Below, one piece after another: positions 43,865 through 53,437 of a stretch of DNA of 64,000 nucleotides. The position numbers were made by a program, and so were the translations under genes. Origin of the DNA: PALSA-1006 sp963733265. GTDB taxonomy: Bacteria > Pseudomonadota > Gammaproteobacteria > Burkholderiales > Gallionellaceae. Below the pieces are notes generated by a model. It had not been told where the DNA came from, did not search any database, and was given only the letters and a program-made list of their open reading frames with translations. The DNA is taken from the NCBI GenBank assembly GCA_963733265.1, contig CAVTCF010000008.1, positions 1-64,000 on the forward strand, written 5' to 3'. Positions within the stretch are counted from its first letter, which is position 1. Each line of letters opens with the position of its first letter.

Positions 43865-44191
43865 TCATTTCTCGCTATCCACTATCGGGTAATTCCGGCG
43901 TTGGTGCATGCAGTGAAGAATGGTGCAATCGCCAGTGCGGTTGTGCCTCACAAAAACTAGCGTGAAAGGCACGCGCTGACCGACAGGCAGCTCGCGGGTT
44001 CCGGCGACCACACCGAGGCGACCAGAAACAGCAATCGGGGTTGCAATCAATGTCCGCGCAGCTTGTTCGATGGCCTTGCGCATCCGCTTGGCAGCAATGG
44101 GATTATGCTTGGCATACCAAGCGATGGACTCTGCAAGTTCGGCAATGGCTTCTGGATGCCAATCAAGCTGCTTGCTTTTCGTTCCTGACAT
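43865..44191 (-). CDS. ParE/RelE-family toxin
   Basis: A 108-aa protein: LDWHPEAIAELAESIAWYAK and NPIAAKRMRKAIEQAARTL form the helical hairpin, then GTRELPVGQRVPFTLVFVRH and CTILHCMHQRRNYP give the C-terminal strands. It overlaps the small upstream gene by 29 bp. Confidence 0.85.
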   Translation of the reverse strand: MSGTKSKQLDWHPEAIAELAESIAWYAKHNPIAAKRMRKAIEQAARTLIATPIAVSGRLGVVAGTRELPVGQRVPFTLVFVRHNRTGDCTILHCMHQRRNYPIVDSEK

Positions 44192-44408
44192 GCCGTTCTA
44201 TCAAGTTGTCGAGCTCTTGCATGGCATCGTCGTGTGAGACACGCTTGACGCTTTGCATACGCGCCTTGACGACTTTGATGGCATGTTCGGTTGCTTCAAA
44301 GCCATCGCGCAGAACATGCTTGAGAACTTCATTGGGCGCGCGTCCTGCCTCATTAGCGAGTTTTTCCAGACGACGGGTATCGGTTTGAGATAGTGTCAGG
44401 GTATCCAT
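44163..44408 (-). CDS. RHH-like antitoxin partner
   Basis: 81 aa from ATG 44408 (GGAGG just upstream; longer frames lack a site). DTLTLSQTDTRRLEKLANEA and GRAPNEVLKHVLRDGFEATE look like a ribbon-helix-helix N-terminus followed by a helical tail. It overlaps the ParE-type toxin gene. Confidence 0.75.
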   Translation of the reverse strand: MDTLTLSQTDTRRLEKLANEAGRAPNEVLKHVLRDGFEATEHAIKVVKARMQSVKRVSHDDAMQELDNLIERHVRNEKQAA

Positions 44409-44491
44409 GGCATCCTCCATAATAGAAATAATTATAGCGCAGCCATAAATCAGAGACTGAGCTTTTTCAACAGCGCAAAATTGAAATGAAG

Positions 44492-44517
44492 AAACCCCGC
44501 AGTAAGCTACGGGGTTT
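44492..44517. terminator. hairpin terminator
   Basis: AAACCCCG and CGGGGTTT form a perfect 8-bp stem around a 10-base loop. It is palindromic with A and T tails, so it could stop transcription both ways. It lies downstream of the leftward lipoprotein gene ending at 44655. Confidence 0.65.
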
Positions 44518-44654
44518 GATTCAGTCAACTCCACTTCTGATTCACAGTTGCTTTACATTTTTTCAGTATGGCCTGTGGCTACTCTCAATATTGAGAATAC
44601 CCCTATTGCTCCAAGCCGCACGTTGCATTTTCGTGCAGCTTGCCCTCTTTGACT

Positions 44655-46919
44655 TCACTGCCCGTACCAGATCAGCACGCGATTATTGAAACAGTCATCA
44701 GCGACAAGACTCTGCCCTTTGAAGATAGCTAATCCGCAGGTGCCACCGTTCAGGCCGGTTGCGCCTCCCAATGATTGAGTACTGGTGCCAAAACCCGCTT
44801 GCCCCAGCACGACATCTGCCGCCTGCTGGTTGCTGGTGGGAAAGCTGTTCCACACGAGGATGCGGTTGTTGTTGGAGTCGCCGATGAAAAGTTGGAAACC
44901 GTTTGAGGTAACATCAGTTGGATAGTAGAAGGATTGTGCCGAAACTGTACCCGGTGCACTGGGTGTATTGTTTACTGCGGAAGAAAGCATATCCGGCTGA
45001 CCGAGCACTACATCCGCCGCCTGCCCGCTGACGGTGGGGAAGGTATTCCAGATCAGCACCCGGTTGAATAAGCCGTCCGCCACTACCAGCTTCACCCCAT
45101 CGGTCCACGCACCATAGATGGAGCCAGTAACCGAGGCTGTCGCCGATGCTGCAGTTGTACAGGTCGTGAAGTTCGGCTGACCAATGACGAGATCTGGCTG
45201 CGTGCCTGATACAGTGGGCAAGGTATTCCAGATCAGAAGCCGATTATGATCCGAGACCAACAGCTTGCCCCCAGCGATCATGACTGGATAGTTACTCTGC
45301 AGCGAATTCCGGGTGCAAGTGGCTGCTCCATCGCCAAGGATCACGCCGCGCGCATCGAACACCGTTTCACTGGTCGGCAGCGGCTGGTACAAGTTGACCT
45401 GATAGCCACCCGTGCTGGCATTCGGATAGACTTCGACGGCAAGCGCATTTGCTGCTGCCGCCGCGTAATAGTAAGGGATGATGTCGTTGTTGCTGCCCGC
45501 TGTAATAAAGTCAGGCGCCCCGAGTACAAAATCGGCTGGCGGGTTAAGTGCAGACCCGTTGGCCGGAATGGCATTGAACCCCAGGATGCGCTCATTGCCG
45601 TAGTCGTTGACGTAAAGCGCGCCATTGGTGCCGATGCCGACGCCCCAAGGCAGATGCATCCCGGTCTGTGTCGTCGCGGTGGCTGACTGTGTAAAATCCG
45701 GCTGACCCAGCACCATCCCCGCAGCCTGACCGTTGCTGAGCGGAATGAAGTCGACGCTGGTTCCGTTAATCGCGATGCTGGTGGACTCGCTTTGACTGGC
45801 CGTCTGGTAGTTAAAAGTGAGCGTCTGTGCGTACGTGCCCATGATAAGCGGCGCATAGCCCACGGTGAGCGTACAGGACGCAGCAGCGGCCAGAGTTGCA
45901 CCGCTGGCGCAGGTGCCACCGCTAATCGCATAGGGCGAGGACAAGCCAAGCGCGGCAGCGCTAACCGTGCCCAGCACCAGTGCCTGACCACCTGTATTAG
46001 TTGCGGTGAAGGTATTCGATGCCGAGGAGCCGTCGAAAACTCGGCCGAAGCTATAGCTTGGCGCGGATGACAGCGCAAGATTGCCAATCGGGATGCCCGC
46101 GCCCTGCAAAGTGATTCCCGCACTGAAAGTCGAGCCGTTGCTTTGATAGCTCAGCGAGACCGCCTGCGCCCGAATCGCACCGGCTGCCAGTGGCGCAAAG
46201 TCAAAAACCAACGTGCAAGAAGCGCCAACCGCCAGCGACTGGCCTGTTGCACAAGTGCCGCCGTTGAGCAGATACGGGCCCGAAAGCCCAAGACTGGCGG
46301 AACTGAGCGTGCCCAGGCTCAAGGCAAGCCCGCCCGTATTGGTCAAAGTCTCGGTATGAGTCGCACCGGAGTATTCGTTGACTGAGCCAAAATCGTAGGT
46401 GGCACCATCGGAGTAGGTGATCTGCCCCGGTGGTTGGCCTGTGCCCAGAATCACCAGCGCAGCATTTAATGATGAACCGTTACTATCGTAGGAAAATTGC
46501 GCCGTCTGGGATGCAACACCGACCACAGTCGGCGCAAAGCTGATCGAAAGTGTGCAACTTGCGGCAGAGGCGAGTACTGTGCCTGTCGTGCAGGTTCCTC
46601 CGTTGCCGAGCGAAAATGGCGCGCTTAATCCCAGCGCGGAGTCAGTCAAAATCTTCAGGCTCAAAGGCTCGCTGCCACTATTGCTCAATGTCAGAGTAAT
46701 CGTTGTCGTACTTCCGGGCGCAACCGCGCCGAAGTTTGCCGGCGTGCTTGAAAATGCGAGTTGGCCGAGCATATTGAGCGAAGACCCGCCAGCGACGCCG
46801 CCTACATTACATGCCGAAAGCAACGCTATGGCGCAGAAGAGCAAAGCCCCTTGCCATGTTCTCCCGACCGACTTTAGGCTGGCTACCCCGCGTATACTTT
46901 TCATATGATTATTTTGCAT
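44655..46919 (-). CDS. large lipoprotein with three choice-of-anchor-D domains and a beta-propeller
   Basis: 754 aa. The lipoprotein signal has its lipobox at ALLSACNVG. Three successive ~110-residue immunoglobulin-like ASH/choice-of-anchor-D repeats follow, each with an FG[AS]V or FGRV strand and a GGTC[AT] ... ASCTL motif (residues ~50-390). From ~400 onward are NHL-type propeller blades with recurring VLGQPDF and NNRILVWN motifs. Such proteins are surface or periplasmic scaffolds. An outer-membrane barrel gene lies 32 bp upstream in the same direction. Confidence 0.8.
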   Translation of the reverse strand: MQNNHMKSIRGVASLKSVGRTWQGALLFCAIALLSACNVGGVAGGSSLNMLGQLAFSSTPANFGAVAPGSTTTITLTLSNSGSEPLSLKILTDSALGLSAPFSLGNGGTCTTGTVLASAASCTLSISFAPTVVGVASQTAQFSYDSNGSSLNAALVILGTGQPPGQITYSDGATYDFGSVNEYSGATHTETLTNTGGLALSLGTLSSASLGLSGPYLLNGGTCATGQSLAVGASCTLVFDFAPLAAGAIRAQAVSLSYQSNGSTFSAGITLQGAGIPIGNLALSSAPSYSFGRVFDGSSASNTFTATNTGGQALVLGTVSAAALGLSSPYAISGGTCASGATLAAAASCTLTVGYAPLIMGTYAQTLTFNYQTASQSESTSIAINGTSVDFIPLSNGQAAGMVLGQPDFTQSATATTQTGMHLPWGVGIGTNGALYVNDYGNERILGFNAIPANGSALNPPADFVLGAPDFITAGSNNDIIPYYYAAAAANALAVEVYPNASTGGYQVNLYQPLPTSETVFDARGVILGDGAATCTRNSLQSNYPVMIAGGKLLVSDHNRLLIWNTLPTVSGTQPDLVIGQPNFTTCTTAASATASVTGSIYGAWTDGVKLVVADGLFNRVLIWNTFPTVSGQAADVVLGQPDMLSSAVNNTPSAPGTVSAQSFYYPTDVTSNGFQLFIGDSNNNRILVWNSFPTSNQQAADVVLGQAGFGTSTQSLGGATGLNGGTCGLAIFKGQSLVADDCFNNRVLIWYGQ

Positions 46920-46951
46920 ATCGATTTTTTCCCTAAGTGTTCGTTGCGTTG

Positions 46952-47584
46952 TTAATGTTCCGATGGCTGTTCGCCCGCCACTTGGCCGGTGGCGAAGTGA
47001 TAGCTCAGCCCGATAGCGAGCGTCGACTGGGCCGTGGTATGGCTGTTGTCGCTACCGCTGACCACGAAATTGCGCCAGTCAATGTGGTGCAAAAAGAGAT
47101 CCGCACTCCAACCGGGATACTGTGGGGGAAAGTATTGCGTGCCGATGCGCCAGGCAAAGGGTCTGTCCAGATAGTCAGACTGGTTCGCGCTGGTGGAATA
47201 CGAGAAGTAGTATTTGCCGGCAAAATCGGCAGCCGCTACGACGCCGATTTGGTCGTTGACACGATAGGTCGCCCCCACACCGGCTAGCCAACCCCAGCCT
47301 TGTTCATTAGTTCGGTTGACTGACTGTATGTCGGTCTGTTGGCGCTGCACCCCGATATCCAGATCGATGCCAAGCGCCAGATCCTGCGTGATTTTCTTTG
47401 CCGCAATGCCATCGACCCAGAGTGCATTCATGTCGCGGTTCGGCACATTCATTTCTGTATTGCCCATGCGACCATGCTCATAGCGCGCGCCAAGCATCAC
47501 ATCAATGTCTTCAAATGCGTAGCTGGTGTTCGCGAACAGTAAAAGCGCCAAAACAATGCTCGTGCTCGCAATCTGTTTATTCAT
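46952..47584 (-). CDS. outer-membrane beta-barrel protein
   Basis: 210 aa with a signal peptide (STSIVLALLLFANTSYAFED) and alternating amphipathic strands ending in TLAIGLSYHFATG. No exact family recognised. It is followed by the large lipoprotein gene, so the two probably function together at the outer membrane. A divergent AraC regulator starts 235 bp away. Confidence 0.72.
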   Translation of the reverse strand: MNKQIASTSIVLALLLFANTSYAFEDIDVMLGARYEHGRMGNTEMNVPNRDMNALWVDGIAAKKITQDLALGIDLDIGVQRQQTDIQSVNRTNEQGWGWLAGVGATYRVNDQIGVVAAADFAGKYYFSYSTSANQSDYLDRPFAWRIGTQYFPPQYPGWSADLFLHHIDWRNFVVSGSDNSHTTAQSTLAIGLSYHFATGQVAGEQPSEH

Positions 47585-47818
47585 GACTTATTCCCTTTTT
47601 TTGGTATTTATCAGCGTCTGATATTTCGATTTATCCAACAAAATCAGTCAACTATTGGAACTTCCACACATAAAATTTCAGACTGATTTAACGATAACAA
47701 ACATTGATATTTCGGAATATTCGAAAAACGCACACGATTATGTGAAAAACGCAAAAATGGCGAATTTGTGCTAATATTTTTTTAAATTTAAGCAAGTTCA
47801 CCGAGAGCGCTATTTGCG

Positions 47819-48838
47819 ATGCCTGAGTCACAACACATATCCAAGATCAAATTACCTCACTTGCCTTTTGGCGAGGCTGGCAGCGTTGTTCAATCAGATT
47901 TAGATGCGCTACACAATGAGATGTCCATAGTGATCCCATCACTAAAAAACTACGAGACGATGGATCGTGAGGGATTGTTTGCCTACAAATCGACAAGCGT
48001 TAATCTCAATGGCATGAAGATTATCGCTACTGCAAATACACCAGCGGCAGTTGAAGTAACCGACAACACTGACATCACGTTAATCATTCCGTTTCACGGT
48101 AATTTTGTTACTCGGGTTGGGCGCAGACATTATCAATGGCAGGCCAAACATTCAGCGCTTTTTCTTCCTTGTGTTGAAAGATGCGGGCAGGATATTGAGG
48201 TTGGATCACACTTAACATTTGATCTGTCAGCGGATCGTTTGCAGTCGGTCGCAAGAAGTATTCTAGGCGCATCGTTTGAAAAAAATGTTGATTTGCAACT
48301 TCACGCCGAACGTATGCCTACGCTGAATACACATCACATTTCATTCGATGAAGTATTCCGGCACCTGTGCGAAGTTGTTGACTCCTTACTTGATCAACCG
48401 GAGGCATTGGAATTCTCCAGTATAGATGATGTGTTTTACCGGAATATCGTACTGATGCTGCAACCTGATTTGTTTTTAACTGCTCACTCCGTTTCCAGTT
48501 TCAAACATTCGCGCCGGGAGGTAGATGAGGTTTGCGAATACATTCAGGATAATCTGGAAGGGAAATTGACGTTAAGTGAAATTGAACGTGTTAGCGGCAT
48601 GTCTGCCCGAAAGTTGCAATACGCTTTTTTTGAACGCTTTGGTTGCTCGCCGATGCACTGGGTGCGTGATCAAAGGCTAAATCTTGTCCACCATCGCCTG
48701 AAAAATGCGCATGAGGGAGAAACGGTTACCTCTATAGCCTCGTCTTGCGGCTTCACCAATCTGGGTGCTTTTTCTGCTCTCTATCAAGAACACTTTAAGG
48801 AATTACCTTCGGCTACATTAAAGCATGCGTTGAAGTGA
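47819..48838 (+). CDS. AraC-family regulator
   Basis: A 339-aa regulator. The N-terminal domain (ITLIIPFHGNFVTRVGRRHY) is cupin-like, and the C-terminal pair of helix-turn-helices reads KLTLSEIERVSGMSARKLQY and TVTSIASSCGFTNLGAFSAL. It is divergent from the barrel and lipoprotein genes and is likely their activator. The 234-bp intergenic region is very AT-rich. Confidence 0.88.
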   Translation: MPESQHISKIKLPHLPFGEAGSVVQSDLDALHNEMSIVIPSLKNYETMDREGLFAYKSTSVNLNGMKIIATANTPAAVEVTDNTDITLIIPFHGNFVTRVGRRHYQWQAKHSALFLPCVERCGQDIEVGSHLTFDLSADRLQSVARSILGASFEKNVDLQLHAERMPTLNTHHISFDEVFRHLCEVVDSLLDQPEALEFSSIDDVFYRNIVLMLQPDLFLTAHSVSSFKHSRREVDEVCEYIQDNLEGKLTLSEIERVSGMSARKLQYAFFERFGCSPMHWVRDQRLNLVHHRLKNAHEGETVTSIASSCGFTNLGAFSALYQEHFKELPSATLKHALK

Positions 48839-49005
48839 AACAGGATACGACCATGATGATTTTGATAAAGTTTTTGCTAAAAAGTCAGTTTCTAATTTTT
48901 CTAATTCACACAATTTACTCTTTTAGGTCAAAGATGTTTGTTAATGAGGGTCTTCAAACAAGTTAATCTAGGTTTGTTTAATCGACATTTAGTAGTTATC
49001 TAAAA

Positions 49006-49608
49006 TTAGCGTACAGTAATTTCAACCCTGCGGTTGAGCGGTTCGGCAACTCCATCTTCCGTTATCACTGCTGGATCAAGCTCTCCACGTCCGATGATTT
49101 GAATGATTTCTGTCGGTATGCCACCCGTCACCAAGATATCACGCACTTCCGTTGCTCTATCAAAGGACAATTTAAGATTAGCATCCTTCGATCCCGTACG
49201 ATCGGTATGTCCGATTACGGAGATTTCGGGCGCTGCTCGTTTAGCAATCTCTTGCTTAACATCCTCGATCATCTTCTGAGATTCTGAGGATAGATTTTTT
49301 CCATTTTCTTCAAAAAACAATATGAAAGAACGCGGCTTCTCTGGAATTGCCTGCATCACCTCTGGGTAAAGTTGCTGAACTTCCTTTTCACTAAGGGTCT
49401 TGCTTACCACATTCCCGCCTTTAACTTCTACTGCATGGTAAGGTTCCGTGACAAGAGCCTCTTTAGTTTCTGTCTTGATCACGATGGCGGAGGTTTTTCC
49501 GTCAACTTCGGGCAAAAGAATCATTGTTTCTTTAAAGGGGGGAGCAGATTGTGACGCCATCAACGACCAGATAAATAAACTAACCAGCCAAATAGATAAT
49601 CCGTCCAT
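49006..49608 (-). CDS. OmpA-family C-terminal domain protein
   Basis: 200 aa with an N-terminal hydrophobic segment (IWLVSLFIWSLMASQS) and a C-terminal peptidoglycan-binding OmpA domain (VIGHTDRTGSKDANLKLSFD then IIGRGELDP and PLNRRVEITV). It starts 3 bp after the FecR-domain gene. The pair is co-expressed and probably envelope-located. Confidence 0.88.
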   Translation of the reverse strand: MDGLSIWLVSLFIWSLMASQSAPPFKETMILLPEVDGKTSAIVIKTETKEALVTEPYHAVEVKGGNVVSKTLSEKEVQQLYPEVMQAIPEKPRSFILFFEENGKNLSSESQKMIEDVKQEIAKRAAPEISVIGHTDRTGSKDANLKLSFDRATEVRDILVTGGIPTEIIQIIGRGELDPAVITEDGVAEPLNRRVEITVR

Positions 49609-49611
49609 AAT

Positions 49612-50067
49612 TTAATTGCCCCCTTCCACAACAACAATAAAGTCAGTACCACGGATGCCAATTGTGGATGTAACAGTATGGATGTTAACCGCGGACGCGT
49701 TATGTTTCCCTAACAGCCCGGTTACAAAACGCATTGAGCCATGAAACACAGAGATCAGCATGTTGCCATCCCGACTGACTGGGTCATATTGAAACTCATT
49801 TAACTGTGAAACGCTTTTTGGTCCGAACGATAATAATGTGCCATCTTGTAATGTGATGCCTGCCGAACTATTTGGACCTGTAATAATCTTGTCTGCTTTC
49901 ATCAGCTTCATTTTTGCCGAAGCTTGTATGTTCGAGCCGTTACGTAAAATACCAACCTCTCCTTTAGTTGATTTGATAGTGCCTACTGATTCATCGGCCA
50001 AAGCCATGACTGCAGAAAACATCAACACTAAAGCGCCACAGATCACATAACTTTTTCTCTTATTCAT
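49612..50067 (-). CDS. FecR-domain periplasmic protein
   Basis: 151 aa with a signal peptide (GALVLMFSAVMALADE) and a FecR domain (GEVGILRNGSNIQASAKMKL, then DGTLLSFGPKSVSQLNEF and TVTSTIGIRGTDFIVV). Stand-alone FecR proteins of this kind lack a sigma-factor partner; none is nearby. It forms a two-gene unit with the OmpA-type gene. Confidence 0.88.
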   Translation of the reverse strand: MNKRKSYVICGALVLMFSAVMALADESVGTIKSTKGEVGILRNGSNIQASAKMKLMKADKIITGPNSSAGITLQDGTLLSFGPKSVSQLNEFQYDPVSRDGNMLISVFHGSMRFVTGLLGKHNASAVNIHTVTSTIGIRGTDFIVVVEGGN

Positions 50068-50377
50068 GTTTATATCTCAAGAATATTTTCGCCTGATATG
50101 ATGGAGTTTTTTACAGTAAGGATTGTTACCTAAAATCACCATAGGTCATTCGCTTCATACTATTCATCAAACTAAACGCCACAAAGCCATTCCTGACAGT
50201 CGCTTGATGGCCGCACAACTTCAGATTGCCATCTTAAATATGATCGGCAGCAATGCAAAATACAACAGCCATATCATACTTCAAGATCCATTGGGCGCAA
50301 CTAACCACAAGCGACATTACTGGTATTCAGCCACAGGAAACACTAAAAATAGTCTAATCGCTAGAGCGTTGAATGTA
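50068..50377. other. intergenic region, no supported gene
   Basis: 310 bases between the FecR-domain gene and the NAD(P)-binding gene. A 168-codon plus-strand frame crosses it but continues antisense through the NAD(P)-binding gene and has poor composition. Nothing else was recognised. Confidence 0.55.
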
Positions 50378-51031
50378 TCAGTAGGACAAATTCACAACCT
50401 GCTGCAAATACTTTGCCTCTTGCAATTCCTGCACCACGAAATGCGTCACATCCGCACGGGATATCTTGTTCATGCGCTCGTTTTTTTCGAAATACCTGAT
50501 ACTCCGATACTGTCCGGTCTGAACGCCGTTGGTCAGGAATGCAGGGCGTATCAGTGTCCAGTTCAGGCCGCTCTCACGGACAATCTGTTCCTGCCTGTCT
50601 TTATCGATATATATTTGATTCAGCAATAGCGGCAGAATGACGCGATCATATAAAAAACCACCATGCCCGCGACTATCACCCGCCCCCATGCCGGTGATGC
50701 ACAGCAAACGCGATACGCCCGTCTTCCGCATAGCCTGCAGCATTTTCTCTGTGCCTTGGGACAGCAGAGTGACCGATTTTTTCTGCAAAGGCGAGCCTAA
50801 TGCGCTAACGACTGCTTCCACGCCACTTATCGCTGCTACCATTGCCTCAGTGTTCAGTACATCGCCTTGTATCACATCCAGACGGGGTAATAGTTCGGAT
50901 GGCAAACGCGAAGGCTTGCGCACCAAAACTCGTACTTTCATGCCAGCCGCCAGTGCCTGTTTGCAAATTTCGATGCCGGTCGGGCCGGTTGCGCCCACTA
51001 CCAGTATGGGGCGCGATATTGATGTCGTCAT
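50378..51031 (-). CDS. NAD(P)H-binding SDR-like protein
   Basis: 217 aa from ATG 51031 (AAGGA seven bases upstream). Rossmann motif RPILVVGATGPTGIEICKQA (G-x-x-G-x-x-G), then VVSALGSPL and VSRLLCITGMGAGDSRGH as in atypical short-chain proteins of the NmrA/NAD(P)-binding group. The substrate is unknown. A remnant of an AraC gene lies just upstream, so the present gene was probably once next to its regulator. Confidence 0.85.
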   Translation of the reverse strand: MTTSISRPILVVGATGPTGIEICKQALAAGMKVRVLVRKPSRLPSELLPRLDVIQGDVLNTEAMVAAISGVEAVVSALGSPLQKKSVTLLSQGTEKMLQAMRKTGVSRLLCITGMGAGDSRGHGGFLYDRVILPLLLNQIYIDKDRQEQIVRESGLNWTLIRPAFLTNGVQTGQYRSIRYFEKNERMNKISRADVTHFVVQELQEAKYLQQVVNLSY

Positions 51032-51096
51032 TGTGTAATCCTTTATTAGTGAGCGCGGCAAGATATGCTGCATCAGCACGGATGGTAGCCGATGAG

Positions 51097-51160
51097 GGGA
51101 CGGATGAATTGAATGGAGCGGCTATTCTGGAGCAGCCCAACGCAGGAATGCCTTTATATA
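51097..51160 (-). pseudogene. 3' tail remnant of an AraC-type gene
   Basis: About 64 bases resemble the last codons of the AraC gene at 51903-51966 (shared GAATTGAAT..AGCGGCTATTC). Only the tail survives. It suggests an ancestral duplication of the regulator next to the NAD(P)-binding gene. Confidence 0.6.
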
Positions 51161-51164
51161 TTCG

Positions 51165-51791
51165 CTATACCGGTTTGCCGGAATTACTTTCGCCCATAAC
51201 GACTACTACCCCCCAATAAATCCACATGGCACACGTACCGGCCAAAGCAACATGGGGTGACCAGAAAGCTAAAATAGCCAGCACAACATAAAGCGCAATG
51301 CCCACTGCCTCGAAAGCGGCCAGCTTTCCAAGCTCCTTACTCATGTTGTCACCACGAGTCAGCAAGTGGGGCGTGGCGCGCAGATTAAGCGTAAGCACCA
51401 AAAATGAAGAAGAGATTAGAGCGGTGTACCCCGCATAAAAGGCAACAGCAACGGCTTCTGCGTTACTGCCTATGAATTGGCCAACCGTCCGCGTAGGAAA
51501 AGGAAATAATGCAATCAACAATAACATTAACCCGTTGAGATAGATGATACGCACGTTGGCCGAGCGCACCTCCCGGAAGGTCATGTGATGCCCCATCCAG
51601 ATCAGCAGCACAACTGCAAAAGAGTTAAAGTAAGTCAGGTATGCGGGCCAAAGCTCAAGGATGTCCTTCCACAAGGAGATATTTGTTGCATCCGCACTGG
51701 GCTTGATTTGGATATCGAGTGCAAGAAGCGTGATTGCGACACCAAATATTCCATCACTAAAAGCTTCCAATCGTCCTGTTTCTTTATCCAT
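51165..51791 (-). CDS. TMEM175-family (DUF1211) channel protein
   Basis: 208 aa, six hydrophobic segments, with the defining R-x-x-x-F-S-D signature in RLEAFSDGIFGVAITLLALD. Bacterial TMEM175 proteins are potassium channels working as tetramers. The neighbours are an NAD(P)-binding protein and an AraC regulator. Confidence 0.9.
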   Translation of the reverse strand: MDKETGRLEAFSDGIFGVAITLLALDIQIKPSADATNISLWKDILELWPAYLTYFNSFAVVLLIWMGHHMTFREVRSANVRIIYLNGLMLLLIALFPFPTRTVGQFIGSNAEAVAVAFYAGYTALISSSFLVLTLNLRATPHLLTRGDNMSKELGKLAAFEAVGIALYVVLAILAFWSPHVALAGTCAMWIYWGVVVVMGESNSGKPV

Positions 51792-51898
51792 TTACTCTCC
51801 AGTAAAAAACCTTGTGTTTGTTTAAATATGCGAATCTCGGCAACTGTTAAGTTGCTAAGGTTAGTATTCAGTGCGCAGCGTTATAAATCAGTCGTAAG

Positions 51899-52675
51899 TT
51901 AACTGGCTGACGGATGAATGAATTGAATAGAACGGCTATTCTGGAGCAACCCGCCCGCGGGGATGCCGAAAGTGCGTTTGAACAAGCGGCAAAAATGCGC
52001 CTGATCGGCGAAGCCGGCACGTAAGGCTACCTCTGTTAGGCTCATCCCGTCTCGCACGGCAAACACGATGGCCGACTTGATACGCTTCCACATCAGGAAT
52101 TGTGAGAATGACACGCCGGCCTCCTGTACGAACAAGTGCCGTGTTCGCTCCGGCGAGAGATGTATCTGCGCCGCAACATCCTGCAATGTGATCTTTTCAT
52201 GCAGATGTTGCTCCACCCAATCAATTGCTTGCTCGATACGTCTGTCGCGGGTGTTCGCCTGTTGTATATCAGCCGTCAACAATGCCAGCGCCTCCTCGGC
52301 CAACTCCAGAGCTTGCGCATTCTGCCACGCCCGTATTTCATCCATCCCAGGTGAGAGTGGTTTTGCCTCCAGCCAAGTCTCGGTTAGATCGAGAATCGAC
52401 TGCCCATCCAGCATCTGCTTTAATTGCCAACCAGTGCGGCTCTCCGCATCGATGAATATGATCAGATTACTACCGCCCAGCCCATTACAGGCATGAGCCA
52501 CATTTTGGTTGATGATGAGTGCGCGTCGGTCGGCGTACAGCGTCCCGCCAGTATTGCTGCTAAATGGCGCAGAAAGCCCCAGCAGAATCTGAAAACAATG
52601 GTGCCGGTGTACCGCCACCTGTGCATTGTGCGCCACGAAAGAAATGATGTTCTTTTCTTGATAGAAGGTAGGCAT
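51899..52675 (-). CDS. AraC-family regulator
   Basis: 258 aa with an N-terminal cupin-like region (VAVHRHHCFQILLGLSAPFS) and a C-terminal double helix-turn-helix (KITLQDVAAQIHLSPERTRH and SLTEVALRAGFADQAHFCRL). It is leftward, upstream of the TMEM175 and NAD(P)-binding genes, and may control them. Confidence 0.9.
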   Translation of the reverse strand: MPTFYQEKNIISFVAHNAQVAVHRHHCFQILLGLSAPFSSNTGGTLYADRRALIINQNVAHACNGLGGSNLIIFIDAESRTGWQLKQMLDGQSILDLTETWLEAKPLSPGMDEIRAWQNAQALELAEEALALLTADIQQANTRDRRIEQAIDWVEQHLHEKITLQDVAAQIHLSPERTRHLFVQEAGVSFSQFLMWKRIKSAIVFAVRDGMSLTEVALRAGFADQAHFCRLFKRTFGIPAGGLLQNSRSIQFIHPSAS

Positions 52676-53025
52676 CGGAATGTGAGTTATTATGAAATGT
52701 AAATTGCCGGCTCAAAATTTCACAAGCTGCGGTTCGTCCATTTTAGCGAATGCATCACCAACATGAATAGATAATATTGCAAGATAGCGAAGTGGATTGG
52801 CACTGCAAATGGCAATGAAACGAAGTGCATCGTATCAAACTGGGTTGCCGGAAAGCGGCCGTTGGTGAGTGCCCGTTTTTGGCCGGGAATGCCCAGTCAC
52901 CCACCGCAGCTTCCTATGGCGGCTATGTAGCAAACACCGGACGTATCTTACTCTTTTTGCTCTTCGTCGCCACGTAACCCACTCCGGTCATAGCCCTACA
53001 CGAATTGATTGCCCGATAAAGGACG
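52676..53025. other. intergenic region, no gene seen
   Basis: 350 bases before IS110 copy 2. It contains a TGCCGGAAAGCGGCCGTTGG motif similar to one at 38519, and a GCCCGTTTTTGGCCGGG inverted segment, but no convincing gene. Confidence 0.5.
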
Positions 53026-53437
53026 CCCATTAGTCGGCCGGTAGTCAAGTGCAAAATATAACCATCGCAATCTAGTTGCGCTACTACGAAGCATAAAGCC
53101 ATGCCACCTTGCTTTTTGCAAACTTAACCGCACCCGTTTTCTCATTCAATTGGTTGCGAAGAGAATCGCACCAGACACCCATCGAGATCAAGCTTATCGT
53201 AATGCTTTACGAAAGCCCTGACGGCTTTTGCCGTCCCAGAGAAACTTTGGTGCCAAGACGTGTCCAATTGGTTGTTACATTCAACGTGGCTGTCATTATT
53301 TCGACTCCAGTCCTTAAGTGGCTCACGGCTTGGGCGATTCAGTGTTGCACAAAACAGATGGCACAAAGGCGTTGTCCAATCATTCGAAGTGGTTTGACTC
53401 CAGTCCGTTAACCTGGCTCAACGCCTTTGGCCAAACT
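53026..53437 (-). ncRNA. candidate bridge-RNA region of IS110 copy 2
   Basis: Identical 412-bp non-coding end as in copy 1. Its exact conservation agrees with a functional RNA but also with recent movement. Limits not set. Confidence 0.4.

Noticed and set aside
45246..45686. 146-codon plus-strand frame, and several others from 45341 to 46908
   Set aside because: Shadows of the long repetitive lipoprotein gene on the minus strand.
50123..50629. 168-codon plus-strand frame
   Set aside because: Half lies antisense to the NAD(P)-binding gene, there is no ribosome site, and composition is poor.
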